Origin: Bacteroidota bacterium
Lineage (GTDB): Bacteria; Bacteroidota; Bacteroidia; Flavobacteriales; Flavobacteriaceae
Direction: 5' to 3'
Assembly (NCBI GenBank): GCA_024279425.1
Contig: JAJRRO010000058.1
Span: 1 to 44,365 of the forward strand
Length of the DNA: 44,365 bases
The position numbers were made by a program, and so were the translations under genes. Under the pieces are notes generated by a model. The model did no database searches. It saw only the letters and a program-made list of their open reading frames with translations, and was not told the DNA's origin. Below are positions 27,334 through 37,313 of the stretch, one piece after another (within the stretch, counting starts at the first letter, position 1; each line of letters starts with the position of its first letter).

Positions 27334-28845
27334 TTATGCCAATATTTCTTTAATCAGTTCCCCTTCAATATCGGTCAATCTATAGGGTCTCCCTTGAAAA
27401 TCGAAAGTAAATTGTTCGTGGTTGAATCCAAGCAGGTGCAGTATGGTAGCATGTACATCATGAACAGATACGCGGCCTTCAATGCCAGAGAATCCAATTT
27501 CATCGGTTTGTCCATGGGACGCACCTTTTTTGATTCCCCCACCGGCCATCCACATGGTAAAGGCATCACCGTGATGGTCACGACCTTTATATTGCATTTC
27601 TTTGTTGCCTCTGTTTTCCTGCATTGGTGTCCTGCCAAATTCGCCTCCCCAAACAATCAAGGTTTCATCCAATAGGCCACGTTGTTTTAGATCTAGAATC
27701 AGGGCTGTAATTGGTCTGTCGATTTGGGTGCATTTATTACGTAACCCCATATCAATTGAACCTTCACGGATATTTCCATGGGTGTCCCAGCCCCAGTCGA
27801 AGAGTTGCACAAATCGTACACCATCCTCTACCAGTTTGCGTGCCAACAGACAATTATTGCCAAAAGATTCCTTGCCTGGCTCCACACCGTACATCTGTTT
27901 GATGTTCTCAGGCTCATTGTTGATATCCATGATTTCAGGCACAGCTATCTGCATGCGATATGCCATTTCATACTGATTGATTCGCGCCAAGATTTCAGGA
28001 TCTGCATATTTGCGGTATTCCTCCTTATTTATTTTATTAATGGCGTCAATCGTGCTCTTTTTTAGATTCCTTGAGATGCCATCAGGGTCTTCGATATAAA
28101 GAACTGGATCTCCCTTGGATCGGCATTGTACGCCTTGATATACCGATGGTAAAAAACCACTGCCCCAAACGCTTTTTCCGGCATCGGGAGTATTACCTCC
28201 CGAAGTCAATACCACGAAACCTGGCAAGTTCTGGTTCTCTGAACCTAAGCCATAGGTGGCCCAAGCCCCAATACTTGGCCTTCCCAATCTGGCACTTCCG
28301 GTATGCATGAGCAATTGGGCAGGGCCATGATTGAACTGATCGGTATGCACCGCTTTTAGAAATGCTACTTCATCGATTACTTTTTTAAAATGTGGTAAAA
28401 AGTTAGATACCCAATTTCCTGATTCACCTTCTTGGGCAAATTCTGCCTGAGGCCCCATCAATTTAGGAGTTCCTTTGATAAAGGCGAATTTTCGACCTTC
28501 CAATAGCGACTGTGGGCAGTCTTGCCCATGCAGTTCATGTAGTTTTGGCTTGTAATCAAACATTTCCAATTGGGACGGAGCCCCTGCCATGTGCAAATAA
28601 ATGACCGATTTTACTTTAGGACCAAAATGGGGTGGCAATGTGGCCAACGGATTCAAGTCTCTTTCCGAAAATGTAATGTTTGATCGTTTTTTAGGAACAC
28701 CTAGAGGGTCACAGCCCATGAAGATGGAACCAAGGGCCAGACCACCAAGACCACTGGCACAATTTTTAATAAAATGCCTCCGGGTTTTGGCCTGTAAATC
28801 CCGATTTATTTTCTCCTGTATCAGTTTTTCAAGATTGTCCATCAT
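27334..28845 (-). CDS. DUF1501 protein, Tat-exported
   Basis: The protein has 503 residues. A twin-arginine signal is visible (KTRRHFIKNCASGLGGLALG), so it is exported folded. The DUF1501 family has a sulfatase/alkaline phosphatase-like fold; typical stretches are YLHMAGAPSQLEMFDYKP, FNHGPAQLLMHTGSARLGRP and LIVWGGEFGRTPMQ, with HHGDAFTMWMAGGG later. The reaction of this family is not established. Its start overlaps the stop of the large DUF1549/DUF1553 protein by one base. That pairing is conserved across Planctomycetes, Verrucomicrobia and some Bacteroidetes, and implies that the two act together. Confidence 0.92.
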   Translation of the reverse strand: MMDNLEKLIQEKINRDLQAKTRRHFIKNCASGLGGLALGSIFMGCDPLGVPKKRSNITFSERDLNPLATLPPHFGPKVKSVIYLHMAGAPSQLEMFDYKPKLHELHGQDCPQSLLEGRKFAFIKGTPKLMGPQAEFAQEGESGNWVSNFLPHFKKVIDEVAFLKAVHTDQFNHGPAQLLMHTGSARLGRPSIGAWATYGLGSENQNLPGFVVLTSGGNTPDAGKSVWGSGFLPSVYQGVQCRSKGDPVLYIEDPDGISRNLKKSTIDAINKINKEEYRKYADPEILARINQYEMAYRMQIAVPEIMDINNEPENIKQMYGVEPGKESFGNNCLLARKLVEDGVRFVQLFDWGWDTHGNIREGSIDMGLRNKCTQIDRPITALILDLKQRGLLDETLIVWGGEFGRTPMQENRGNKEMQYKGRDHHGDAFTMWMAGGGIKKGASHGQTDEIGFSGIEGRVSVHDVHATILHLLGFNHEQFTFDFQGRPYRLTDIEGELIKEILA

Positions 28846-31583
28846 TATGCTTTTGTTAAAAACTCGTCGAGGTTCATTATTGCATTCGCCACAATGGTAA
28901 GGGCAGCCAAGTGAGCGCTTGGTTTCTTTTTTAAATGAAAGAAAGGTTCGGACGAATCTGTGTTATTTTTGAACTCATCAAATGATATTTGGTAGAGCTC
29001 TTTTAAAGCTTTGAGCTGCGTTGGGGTAATCTTGGAATAGGTGGCCTTTTCATATCCAAAGGCGATGCTACCTTCTACGTCCTCAGAGGTCTGCATGCTC
29101 TGTGCCAACGTATAAGATGCTTCCAAATATACCGGATCGTTCAATGTTACTAAAGCCTGTAGCGGGGTGTTTGTTACCGTTCGGCGTATGGTACATACTT
29201 CTCTGCTTACCGCATCAAAAGTTAGAAAGGAAGGATACGGGCTTGTACGCTTTAGGTAGGTGTAAATAGCTCTTCTATAGCGGTCTTCACCCTTGCTTTC
29301 AATCCATTTTTCACCACTGTATACCGTCTGCCAAACGCCATCAGGCTGAGGTGGCATAACCCCCGGCCCATACATTTTGGAACTTAACAAGCCAGATATC
29401 GCCAAGGCCTGATCGCGAATCTGTTCGGCACTAAGGCGTTGTCTAGGACCTCTGGCATAGAGTTCGTTCTCAGGATCTTTTTGGTGAAGTTCAGGGCTAC
29501 TTTCAGAGCTTTGTCTATAGGTGCCAGACATAACAATATCTTTGATCAGTGCTTTGATGCTCCAATTGTGTTCGTGCATTAGGCGTAAGGACAACCAATC
29601 TAACAGTGCTGGGTGGGAAGGAGGTTCGGATTGTGATCCAATATCTTCAACCGTTGAAACAATACCCCTTCCAAAAAATTGGAGCCATACGCGATTAACC
29701 AACGTCCTTGCAGTCAAAGGATTATCCTTGCTTACCAACCATTTTGAAAGTCCTAATCTATTATTTGGCCAATCTTCATTCCATGCGTTCAGCGCTTCAG
29801 GGGTAGTCGGCTGAACGGTATCTGTTTTAACGAGCCAGTTACCACGTTCAAAAACTTGAGTACTCCGTTTCATGTAGTTTGGATTTTCGACCATAATCGG
29901 AACTGTTGGGGTTCGAGCGTTCAAAATGTCCATTAGGGTTTGATCGATGTCTTGATATCCATTTTTTCCCTCACCGGGAATATCATCCAAAAGGGTCAAC
30001 CAGTAAAGATTTACCAGATTCACTTCCTTGGCTACATTGCCATTTTTCGTTTCAATGTATAGGTCGAATTTTTCATCGACTTTTTTGAAAGGAACTTTTC
30101 TAATAACGCTACCCTTGGTCTTGTCGATTTTTAAACGTGATAAAATCTCGCCTTGGGCATTGTTCTTTCGAAAGGTCATCGTTGTGCCGTTCTTACCAGA
30201 ACTATATTTAAGATACAAAGTGGTGCCCCCTTGTGTGGTCATATCTTCAAGCTTGCAGGAACCATCATCCCAAAGTACGGCAGCAGCATGATTGTCATAT
30301 GCACCGTTTTTAAAATCCTGCAACACATGGGCATTGTAAACAGGCTCGGTGTACATGAGGAAATTCTTGTACGCTTCGGCTGTTTCCAAAACACCATAAT
30401 TGGATATCCAATTGTTGACTTTGTCTACTTGTAGCGTTTGCTCTGGCGTATAGAATTTTAAGACGGGACCTTCACTTGGAATATCCTCATCTCTAGAGTT
30501 ATTAAAAAACGCCATTATTTTATAATATTCCTCTTGTTTAAAGGGGTCATAGGGGTGGCCATGACATTGTACACATCCGATTGTAGTACTTTGCCATACG
30601 TCAAAGGTCGTATTCACTCGATCTATTACTGCTGCCACCCTATACTCCTCATCATCAGTGCCGCCCTCATCATTGTTCATGGTGTTTCTATGAAAAGCCG
30701 TGGCGATAAGTTGATCTTCGGATGGTTCTGAAAGTAAATCCCCCGCCAGTTGCTCAATAGTGAACTGGTCATAGGGCATATCTTGGTTGAGTGCTTTAAT
30801 TACCCAATCCCGATACGGATAAATGCTGCGACCTTGGTCCTTTTCGTATCCTTTGGAATCCGAATAGCGTGCCATGTCTAACCACCAACTTGCCCATTTC
30901 TCTCCATATGTTTTTTTGGATAATAGGCTATCTACCATGGTCTCATATGATATTTCACCTTTGTTAAAGTCATCTAGCATATTTTGAGCAGGGGGTAGGC
31001 CGGTAAGGTCTAAAGCCAATCTTCGGGCAATTACATTTTTTTCCGCTGGGTTGTTTGGCAACAGTTGTTCACTTTCTAATCGGACATAAACAAAGTTATC
31101 TATGCCATTTTTTATAAAAGCTGATTGATCTTCGGGTGCAAACCCCGCCTCTTGCCTTATTGCGGGCAATTCTACCTTTTCCGGAAGCGAATAGGCCCAA
31201 TGCTCTCCCCATTTTGCCCCTTGGTCTATCCAACGGGTAAACAAGTCAATTTTTTCCTTTGATAATTTTGGGTTTTCATAGGGCATTCGAAGTTCAGGGT
31301 CGTGCTCAAGCAGACGTTTAATAAGTTCACTGCCAGATGCATCTCCACGAATTATGGCTGGTTTTCCCGATTTAGTATCAGCAAATGCTTCTTCCTCGAA
31401 CAATAGGCCCAAGCCCCCATTTTTTTTCACCCCACCATGGCAGCCAATGCAATTGGTATTTATAATAGGTTTAATATCAGCACTGAAGTCAACCTCTTCT
31501 TGGGGTTTTAACATGTCCCAAAGAAGAAGAATACCCAAGATTACGGCCAAAGAAGCAAGTCCTTTATAGATGTTTTTTTTCAT
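28845..31583 (-). CDS. PSCyt1 / DUF1549 / DUF1553 secreted cytochrome protein
   Basis: The 912-residue protein has one N-terminal hydrophobic helix (about 9-24) as signal or anchor. A planctomycete-type cytochrome c domain follows, with CIGCH (C45, C48, H49) and a likely Met ligand in LRMPYENPK. The DUF1549 domain (about 145-370) includes LALDLTGLPPAQNML, WWLDMARYSDSKGYEKDQG and a second CxxCH in TIGCVQCHGHPYDP. A C-terminal DUF1553 domain (about 620-870) has RTLVNRVWLQFFGRG and QRLSAEQIRDQAL. It is the first gene of the block and probably an extracytoplasmic redox protein working on an unknown substrate. Confidence 0.93.
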   Translation of the reverse strand: MKKNIYKGLASLAVILGILLLWDMLKPQEEVDFSADIKPIINTNCIGCHGGVKKNGGLGLLFEEEAFADTKSGKPAIIRGDASGSELIKRLLEHDPELRMPYENPKLSKEKIDLFTRWIDQGAKWGEHWAYSLPEKVELPAIRQEAGFAPEDQSAFIKNGIDNFVYVRLESEQLLPNNPAEKNVIARRLALDLTGLPPAQNMLDDFNKGEISYETMVDSLLSKKTYGEKWASWWLDMARYSDSKGYEKDQGRSIYPYRDWVIKALNQDMPYDQFTIEQLAGDLLSEPSEDQLIATAFHRNTMNNDEGGTDDEEYRVAAVIDRVNTTFDVWQSTTIGCVQCHGHPYDPFKQEEYYKIMAFFNNSRDEDIPSEGPVLKFYTPEQTLQVDKVNNWISNYGVLETAEAYKNFLMYTEPVYNAHVLQDFKNGAYDNHAAAVLWDDGSCKLEDMTTQGGTTLYLKYSSGKNGTTMTFRKNNAQGEILSRLKIDKTKGSVIRKVPFKKVDEKFDLYIETKNGNVAKEVNLVNLYWLTLLDDIPGEGKNGYQDIDQTLMDILNARTPTVPIMVENPNYMKRSTQVFERGNWLVKTDTVQPTTPEALNAWNEDWPNNRLGLSKWLVSKDNPLTARTLVNRVWLQFFGRGIVSTVEDIGSQSEPPSHPALLDWLSLRLMHEHNWSIKALIKDIVMSGTYRQSSESSPELHQKDPENELYARGPRQRLSAEQIRDQALAISGLLSSKMYGPGVMPPQPDGVWQTVYSGEKWIESKGEDRYRRAIYTYLKRTSPYPSFLTFDAVSREVCTIRRTVTNTPLQALVTLNDPVYLEASYTLAQSMQTSEDVEGSIAFGYEKATYSKITPTQLKALKELYQISFDEFKNNTDSSEPFFHLKKKPSAHLAALTIVANAIMNLDEFLTKA

Positions 31584-31812
31584 ATCATTACAATATTCTC
31601 CGGATGGACAGTTTTAATAATAACTTGATTTGAAACATTTAACCTATAATTAGGATAGCTTGCGCATACCTAAATTATTATATAATAATTTAAAATTATG
31701 GAATTTATGGATAAGAATTGATTTTTTTATCCATGGATTAAATAATCGACTTTATGGGGTTATTTTGTTATGTTTCTTTTCTTATGATTGTAGAAAACTG
31801 AAAGCCCAATTG

Positions 31813-32493
31813 TCAATAAAATAATAGATTCCCAACAACTTTTAGCACTAACATAGTTTTGTCCTCAATTTTGTTGGTGGGCATACAGGATAAAATAGTC
31901 GCGGCCAATGTAGTTGAAAACCCCAAAAAAGCAACTATCCAAACGCAACGCTTATCCTTTTTGAAAATTTTATAAAAACCTTGTTGGCCCGTGTTTTTGA
32001 GCGTATGTCTTGCAAAAGCGGCAAACATGTACAAAAAGGGGATGAAATAGAGGACGATTGACATGTCCAACAAAATCAAAAAGGCTTCTTCAATAGTAGA
32101 GCCTGCAGTGGAACTCAGGAATAAAATGGAGATGACAATGGCCTGCATCAATATAGAATTAATGGGTGAGCCAAATTTAGGATGGACTTTTGCGAAGGAA
32201 GGGAGTAAATAATTATCAAGCCTGTTACAAAAGGGACCCTGGCATTTCCAGTTATCCAACTCCCAAAAAAACTTAGGGCACTAAGGGTAACCAAATAGGG
32301 CGCCTATAAAACTTAATCCAAAAATGTTCAGTTCTGAATTTATTGCAAAAAAAGCTTGGGCCACCCCTTCAATAAGTGCTATTTCACCATTGGGAAGAAC
32401 AATCAGTAGGTTGAATGTGCCCAAAACATAAATGGACACCAAGGCAAAAGAAGCCTAAAAGAGTACTTTTGAAATGTACTTTTCGCCTGTCAT
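31813..32493 (-). pseudogene. APC-family amino acid permease, decayed C-terminal half
   Basis: An intact piece of 148 codons (31813-32259) reads LDNYLLPSFAKVHPKFGSPI and several TM helices, as in the second half of amino acid/GABA-type APC permeases. Upstream in the same strand, coding similarity continues (SFALVSIYVLGTFNLLIVLP, then EGVAQAFF) but is broken by two in-frame TAG codons, and the stretch before LDNY (WKCQGPFCNR in place of a G-x-x-RGPF-type loop) is garbled. The N-terminal half is missing. This is a truncated, degraded transporter gene. Confidence 0.8.
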
Positions 32494-32678
32494 AATTGGA
32501 CACCGCTACTGTAATCAGCATATGGGCATCTAAACTGCTACAGTAATTACCGGATCTCCCTTTATGGAAATATAAAGGTAGATTAGTTAAAATATGGAAA
32601 GTTATAGGGTCTTTCCTAGCCCGGAAATTTTGGTTTTCCCCCTATGGACCTAAAAATAGGTTTTGTAAGACAAATGAA

Positions 32679-32704
32679 AAAACCCTCCGGTTAGGGAAGG
32701 TTTT
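32679..32704 (-). terminator. terminator of the TonB receptor gene
   Basis: On the minus strand AAAACCTTCC and GGAGGGTTTT pair (one G-T wobble) around CTAACC, followed by TT. It lies about 45 bases after the receptor stop. Confidence 0.7.
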
Positions 32705-32748
32705 GTCAAAAAACTAAACTTGCTAAATTTAAAGCAACAAGGAAATAT

Positions 32749-35700
32749 TTAAAGACTAAATCTTAATCTTGCAAAAAGGTATCTGCCACTATAGCCAAAT
32801 TGGGAGGTTCTTCTGGAGTACACAAATTGATTACCGGAGGTTCCGCCTTCCCTGTTTTCATCGGGATACACATCCAAAAGGTTATTGGCACCAACGGTCA
32901 AGGCAAGATGTTCCGTAAATGTTTTGGTAATGGTAAGGTCTGTTACCAATTTCCCGCTATAAACAGCATCATCGCTCACGGTAGTACCTGCTACTCGAGC
33001 ATCTCCATTAAAATCATCTGGATCGGTAACCTCGCCAAAAAAGACATTTCGTAACATAAAATCCCATGAGTTGCAGGATACCAAATTGGTAAGGTTCAAC
33101 TTTGTCCTGGGTTGTGCCAAGGTTAAAAAAGCTTCTTCCTGACCATCAAAGAATGAACCACTCAAACCAGCGTTGGCAATTAGCTCTGGCACAAAAATAT
33201 TCTCCACTTCGGTTTTGTTGAAGGTAGCTGCAAAATCATTCTTAAGAACGACTTCCCCTAAATTTGTTTTGTGTGAAATCACAATATCCAGTCCGGAGGA
33301 TTTGGTATCAATGGCGTTTGCAAAAAAGCGTGCACTGGTTGCACCGGCAGCTTCAAAAATACCTGTAAGTTCCGGATCTCCTCCATTGCCAAAGCTTCCA
33401 CTATACACGATTCGGTCATCAATGTAGATTAAGTAACCGTCCATAGTGATTGAAAAATCACCAAAATCTCCCGTAAGCCCCGCACTAAAACTGTTGGAGG
33501 TTTCCTCTTTTAACTTATCAATTCCAATAAGTGTTGCGGCCCGGCTATCGTTTGTGAACGTTCCTTGTTCAAAGGGGATATTGTCCACAAAGACCGTACT
33601 TGTCCTGCTAAAAAATTGTTGGTGTAGGGAAGGTGCCCTAAACCCGGAACTGCTAGCAGCTCTCAAGGCCAAATTATCTGAAAGTTTAAGTCTAGTGGCC
33701 AGCTTGTAGTTAAACGTACTGCCAAAGTCGGAATAATTCTCATATCTACCTGCTAAGCTCAATAGCCAATTTTCCGTAAAATCTACTTCAAAATCTGCGT
33801 ATAGCGAAATGTTATTTCTGAATTTTTCCGTGGCATTCCCTGGATCATACCCCCTAAAAACCTGTGCTCCGCCACCTAAAGGAGCTCCGGTGAAATTGTT
33901 TCTTACCAATTGGTCATCCACCGTTATACTGGTCACAGGATTTCCATTGATGTCATAGCTCGTATAAGAGGATTCCTCCCCAGCTATGATCTCATACTTT
34001 TCAACCTTATATTCGGCACCAAAAGCGGCATTGAGACCCTCAAACATATCCTCATAGAACCTATTAAAATCAAGGTTCGTTGTGTTTTGGGAAAAACCTA
34101 ATCCACCGGCATCAAAAGAGCGGGGAGTCGCTACACCTAGGGTTCCGTTACTGGAGTTGCCCACGGTAATATCGAAAGTATTTTTTCCATAGGTGTTAGA
34201 AAAGTCAACATCCCATTCATTTACTTTCCCCTTGATTCCGATGGCTAAGGACTGGTCCAAAATGTCTGTACCTATATTGGGTAAGAACCCGTTGGGAAAT
34301 GCAGGTGTATTGGCACGACCATCACCTTGGGCAGGTCTTCGGTAGAATCCGGAGGCCAAACCTTGACGGTAGCTAATACCTCCAAAGCCGTATACTTCAG
34401 CAGATTCAGAAACAGGAATGGAGAGGTTGGCGAAAAATTTTCCCTCTCTCAACCTAGAGGTACCCACTTTGAACCTAAAGTCCTCTCGGGTAAGGCCACG
34501 TGCTGCAAGTTCGCTTTCATCAGCGTCAAATCCAAGTAAGTCTCGAAAGGTTGCAATATCTGTATCATCATTTAGGTCTAGACCCGTAATTTGATCTTTT
34601 ATACTTTGGTCCAAATAACCAATTCCCTGTGCCGCGTTAGCATAATCTTGCAGGTTCATATCGGCAACATTGCCCCCTCCTGCATCAAAAACACGCTCGG
34701 CACCATGAAAACCTTGAAAGATGTCTCCTGCGTAATCCTTATTCCGCAAAGCGGGCTCCCTTGTTGAAAGTGATCCGGTAAAATTGATATAACCTCGATC
34801 CCCTATAGGAAGTCCATAATTGGTATCCAATTGGAATTTCTCCCCATCGCTACCACCTTCAAATTGGTTACTGTTTTCACTGAAATTGGCTCCAGTGTTC
34901 AATGAAAGATCCAGCTTTCCAGTGGATTTTTTCAATACAATGTTGATAACCCCAGCAATGGCGTCAGAACCATATTGGGCGGCCGCACCATCCCTAAGCA
35001 CCTCTATACGCTGTATGGCCGCTACTGGAATGGCATTCATGTCAGTTCCAACACTACCGGCACCTACAGTGCCGTTAACATTGACCAAAGCGGTGGTATG
35101 CCTTCTTTTTCCATTGATCAATACCAATACTTGATCAGGTCCCAATCCGCGTAGTGAAGCAGGATCAATGTGATCCGTGCCATCGGATACGGTCTGTGAT
35201 TGGGAAGTAAATGACGGGGCAACATAGTTCAATATTTCATTTACACTTACTTGTGGACCTTGGTTTACAATAGTGGTTATATCAATAACATCAACAGGAA
35301 CGGTTGTTTCTGTTGATGTTCTATTGGGGTTTCTAGAACCCACTACCACCACATTCTCCAATCTGGCTGCATCCTCGGCAAGGACGACATCAATTGTCGT
35401 TTGCCCGTTTAATGCAAATTCGGTGGTCTCAAAGCCAAGATAGGAAATAACAAGGGTAGCGTTTTCATCATCCAACTCTAAGATGAAATTCCCGTCAAAA
35501 TCTGCTTGGGTACCGTTTGTGGTGCCTTTCACCAAAATATTGGCACCAGGAAGGGGATTTCCATCTGAATCCTTTACGGAACCTCTTATCTCGTGTTGAT
35601 CCCTTGGGATGCTGTTGTTCTCACCCGCCAATTGTTTTTTAAGCACAATCTGACTTCCATTTATAGTATAGGTAAGCCCTTCTTTTGTTGCAAGCCTATC

Positions 35701-35994
35701 CAAAACCGTAAATATCTGTTCATCAGAAGCCGTCAAAGAGGTTTTTTTGGTGTCGTTGATTTCCTTTACATTATAAAAAAACTTGTATCCGGATTGCTCT
35801 TTTATCTCTTTGAGAATTTCCTTTAGCGGAGTATTTTCATATTGGAAGCTCATTTTTTTCTGCGAGTAGATATCACTTGCGGTGAGATGGCAAATAATGA
35901 AGAAACCGAGCAGGAAACTTAACTTCATTTTTAAGGTCATTTTTGTGTCGGTCACCAAGAAATTGGGTGACTCGAAAATCAAACTTTTTTTCAT
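32749..35994 (-). CDS. TonB-dependent receptor with N-terminal STN signalling domain
   Basis: The 1081-residue protein has a signal peptide (best from the ATG at residue 23: MKLSFLLGFFIICHLTAS). An STN domain (about 47-115: FQYENTPLKEILKEIKEQSG) precedes a carboxypeptidase-regulatory-like domain (about 127-210: IRGSVKDSDGNPLPGANILV) and a plug (about 225-350: LRGLGPDQVLVLINGKRRHT, then AQYGSDAIAGVINIVLKK). The rest is an outer-membrane barrel ending in a terminal aromatic strand (YLFARLRFSL). The STN domain marks a transducer that contacts FecR, and fecR is the adjacent upstream gene. No SusD partner is present, so a siderophore- or small-ligand-type substrate is as likely as a glycan. Confidence 0.93.
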   Translation of the reverse strand: MKKSLIFESPNFLVTDTKMTLKMKLSFLLGFFIICHLTASDIYSQKKMSFQYENTPLKEILKEIKEQSGYKFFYNVKEINDTKKTSLTASDEQIFTVLDRLATKEGLTYTINGSQIVLKKQLAGENNSIPRDQHEIRGSVKDSDGNPLPGANILVKGTTNGTQADFDGNFILELDDENATLVISYLGFETTEFALNGQTTIDVVLAEDAARLENVVVVGSRNPNRTSTETTVPVDVIDITTIVNQGPQVSVNEILNYVAPSFTSQSQTVSDGTDHIDPASLRGLGPDQVLVLINGKRRHTTALVNVNGTVGAGSVGTDMNAIPVAAIQRIEVLRDGAAAQYGSDAIAGVINIVLKKSTGKLDLSLNTGANFSENSNQFEGGSDGEKFQLDTNYGLPIGDRGYINFTGSLSTREPALRNKDYAGDIFQGFHGAERVFDAGGGNVADMNLQDYANAAQGIGYLDQSIKDQITGLDLNDDTDIATFRDLLGFDADESELAARGLTREDFRFKVGTSRLREGKFFANLSIPVSESAEVYGFGGISYRQGLASGFYRRPAQGDGRANTPAFPNGFLPNIGTDILDQSLAIGIKGKVNEWDVDFSNTYGKNTFDITVGNSSNGTLGVATPRSFDAGGLGFSQNTTNLDFNRFYEDMFEGLNAAFGAEYKVEKYEIIAGEESSYTSYDINGNPVTSITVDDQLVRNNFTGAPLGGGAQVFRGYDPGNATEKFRNNISLYADFEVDFTENWLLSLAGRYENYSDFGSTFNYKLATRLKLSDNLALRAASSSGFRAPSLHQQFFSRTSTVFVDNIPFEQGTFTNDSRAATLIGIDKLKEETSNSFSAGLTGDFGDFSITMDGYLIYIDDRIVYSGSFGNGGDPELTGIFEAAGATSARFFANAIDTKSSGLDIVISHKTNLGEVVLKNDFAATFNKTEVENIFVPELIANAGLSGSFFDGQEEAFLTLAQPRTKLNLTNLVSCNSWDFMLRNVFFGEVTDPDDFNGDARVAGTTVSDDAVYSGKLVTDLTITKTFTEHLALTVGANNLLDVYPDENREGGTSGNQFVYSRRTSQFGYSGRYLFARLRFSL

Positions 35995-36042
35995 AATTTT
36001 GAGTTTTGATTGTTAATAATCCAAGTTAGCGATCTGATCTAG

Positions 36043-36066
36043 GGAAGGGTGCTGCAACACCCTTCC
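36043..36066. terminator. perfect hairpin between fecR-like and TonB receptor genes
   Basis: GGAAGGGTG (36043-36051) pairs perfectly with CACCCTTCC (36058-36066) around CTGCAA, starting 2 bases after the fecR-type stop. On the transcribed minus strand no T-tract follows, so it may be an attenuator or mRNA-stability element rather than a full stop. On the plus strand TTTTATTTT follows, so it could terminate antisense transcription. Confidence 0.6.
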
Positions 36067-36068
36067 TT

Positions 36069-37223
36069 TTATTTTGAAATGGTGATTACATTGTTTTCTA
36101 TTTTATAAGTGAAATGGGTACTTGATGCTATTATGTTCAAAACGGTTTCAATGCGTTCGTTTTCAAATTCCCCATTAAAAACTTCATTATTTAAGCTGGC
36201 TACCTGATTGACGATGGAAACATTGTGTGTCCTTTCCAGTTTGTCAATAATTTGTTCAAAGGAGAGATTGTCTATAATCAATCTGTTTTCCATCCAACTG
36301 GTAAAAATCCGAGTATCTACCTTGGTCTTGGTCAAAGTCCCCTTTTCCTTAAAAAACGCGGCCTGATAATTTGGGCTCAGAAGCACTTTGGTGTCCGGGT
36401 TGGAATCTTCATAAACATTTACAGAACCTTCTACAAGGGTAGTGGCAATTTTGCCATCAGTTTTGTAAGCAGATACATTAAACTGGGTTCCCAAGACTAC
36501 AATGTCCAGATTTTCCGCATTTACGATAAAAGGTCTTTTTTCATCTTTGGTAACATCAAAAAAAGCCTCTCCATTTAAATAAACGATTCTATTTTGCGTG
36601 CTTGATTTTAAATTTTGTGGAAATCGAAGACTTGTCCCGGCGTTAAGCCAAACTTTGGTACCATCAGAAAGGGTAAGGTTGAAAACTTGCCCATAGGGAA
36701 CATATATTTCATTAAACACCAAATTCTCGTTTGAACTTTCAGTAATATTTCTAAAATCCAATCCTTGGTTTTGTTTTCTTGCGATGGTTTTGCCTTTTTT
36801 ATTGGTAATCACGTTCTGACCGTTGGATGTGATGATCTGTTTGGAACCATCTGCTAGGGTCATTGTGATTTGACTTGGATCAGTCGAACTGCTGGCAATA
36901 ACCGTTTCAGCTTGTGACCCGGTATTAAATTGAGCTATAAAAACAAAGCCACCTGCTACCAATAAGCCTATAAAAATAGCGGCATAGCGCAATACAAAAA
37001 GATTTTTCCCCTTACGGTTTCTGTCCTTGTTAACGGTGCGCAGGAATTCTTTAAAAGCTTGTTTTCCATCAAAGTGATGGTACAAATTGTTTTCAGACCT
37101 ATTTTTTATTTCTCTTTTGAAAGTGTTTAGATTATCCTTATTTGAGAGAATCCATTTTTTAAGTTGCTTTCTTTCACTTTTGGAAATAGTTCGGTTTAAA
37201 AATTTTTCGATTAGATCATGCAT
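36069..37223 (-). CDS. FecR-type anti-sigma factor / transmembrane sensor
   Basis: The protein has 384 residues. A cytoplasmic N-terminal domain (1-75) binds the sigma factor. One TM helix follows (about 76-97: FVLRYAAIFIGLLVAGGFVF). The periplasmic FecR domain (about 110-290) includes VPYGQVFNLTLSDGTKVWLN, YLNGEAFFDVTKDEKRPFIV and VLGTQFNVSAYK. A C-terminal DUF4974 domain ends the protein (LSFEQIIDKLERTHNVSI, then FTYKIENNVITISK), itself STN-like. It senses the state of the adjacent TonB receptor and controls the divergent sigma factor gene's product. Confidence 0.93.
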   Translation of the reverse strand: MHDLIEKFLNRTISKSERKQLKKWILSNKDNLNTFKREIKNRSENNLYHHFDGKQAFKEFLRTVNKDRNRKGKNLFVLRYAAIFIGLLVAGGFVFIAQFNTGSQAETVIASSSTDPSQITMTLADGSKQIITSNGQNVITNKKGKTIARKQNQGLDFRNITESSNENLVFNEIYVPYGQVFNLTLSDGTKVWLNAGTSLRFPQNLKSSTQNRIVYLNGEAFFDVTKDEKRPFIVNAENLDIVVLGTQFNVSAYKTDGKIATTLVEGSVNVYEDSNPDTKVLLSPNYQAAFFKEKGTLTKTKVDTRIFTSWMENRLIIDNLSFEQIIDKLERTHNVSIVNQVASLNNEVFNGEFENERIETVLNIIASSTHFTYKIENNVITISK

Positions 37224-37290
37224 TTTTAAGTGTCTTCTACCTAATAGATGCGAATTTGACGAAAAACCCCTATGTATTTTATAAATTTCA

Positions 37291-37298
37291 TACTTTTG
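37291..37298 (+). promoter_or_regulatory. TAnnTTTG -7 element for the ECF sigma gene
   Basis: TACTTTTG matches the Bacteroidetes -7 consensus, 16 bases before the ATG at 37314. It lies downstream of the longer frame's first ATG (37272), which argues against that upstream start. Confidence 0.5.
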
Positions 37299-37313
37299 CT
37301 CATATTTTCTGTG

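Noticed and set aside
37272-37313. Upstream start of the ECF sigma frame
   Set aside because: It lies before the likely -7 promoter element and adds a hydrophobic leader unlike any sigma factor.
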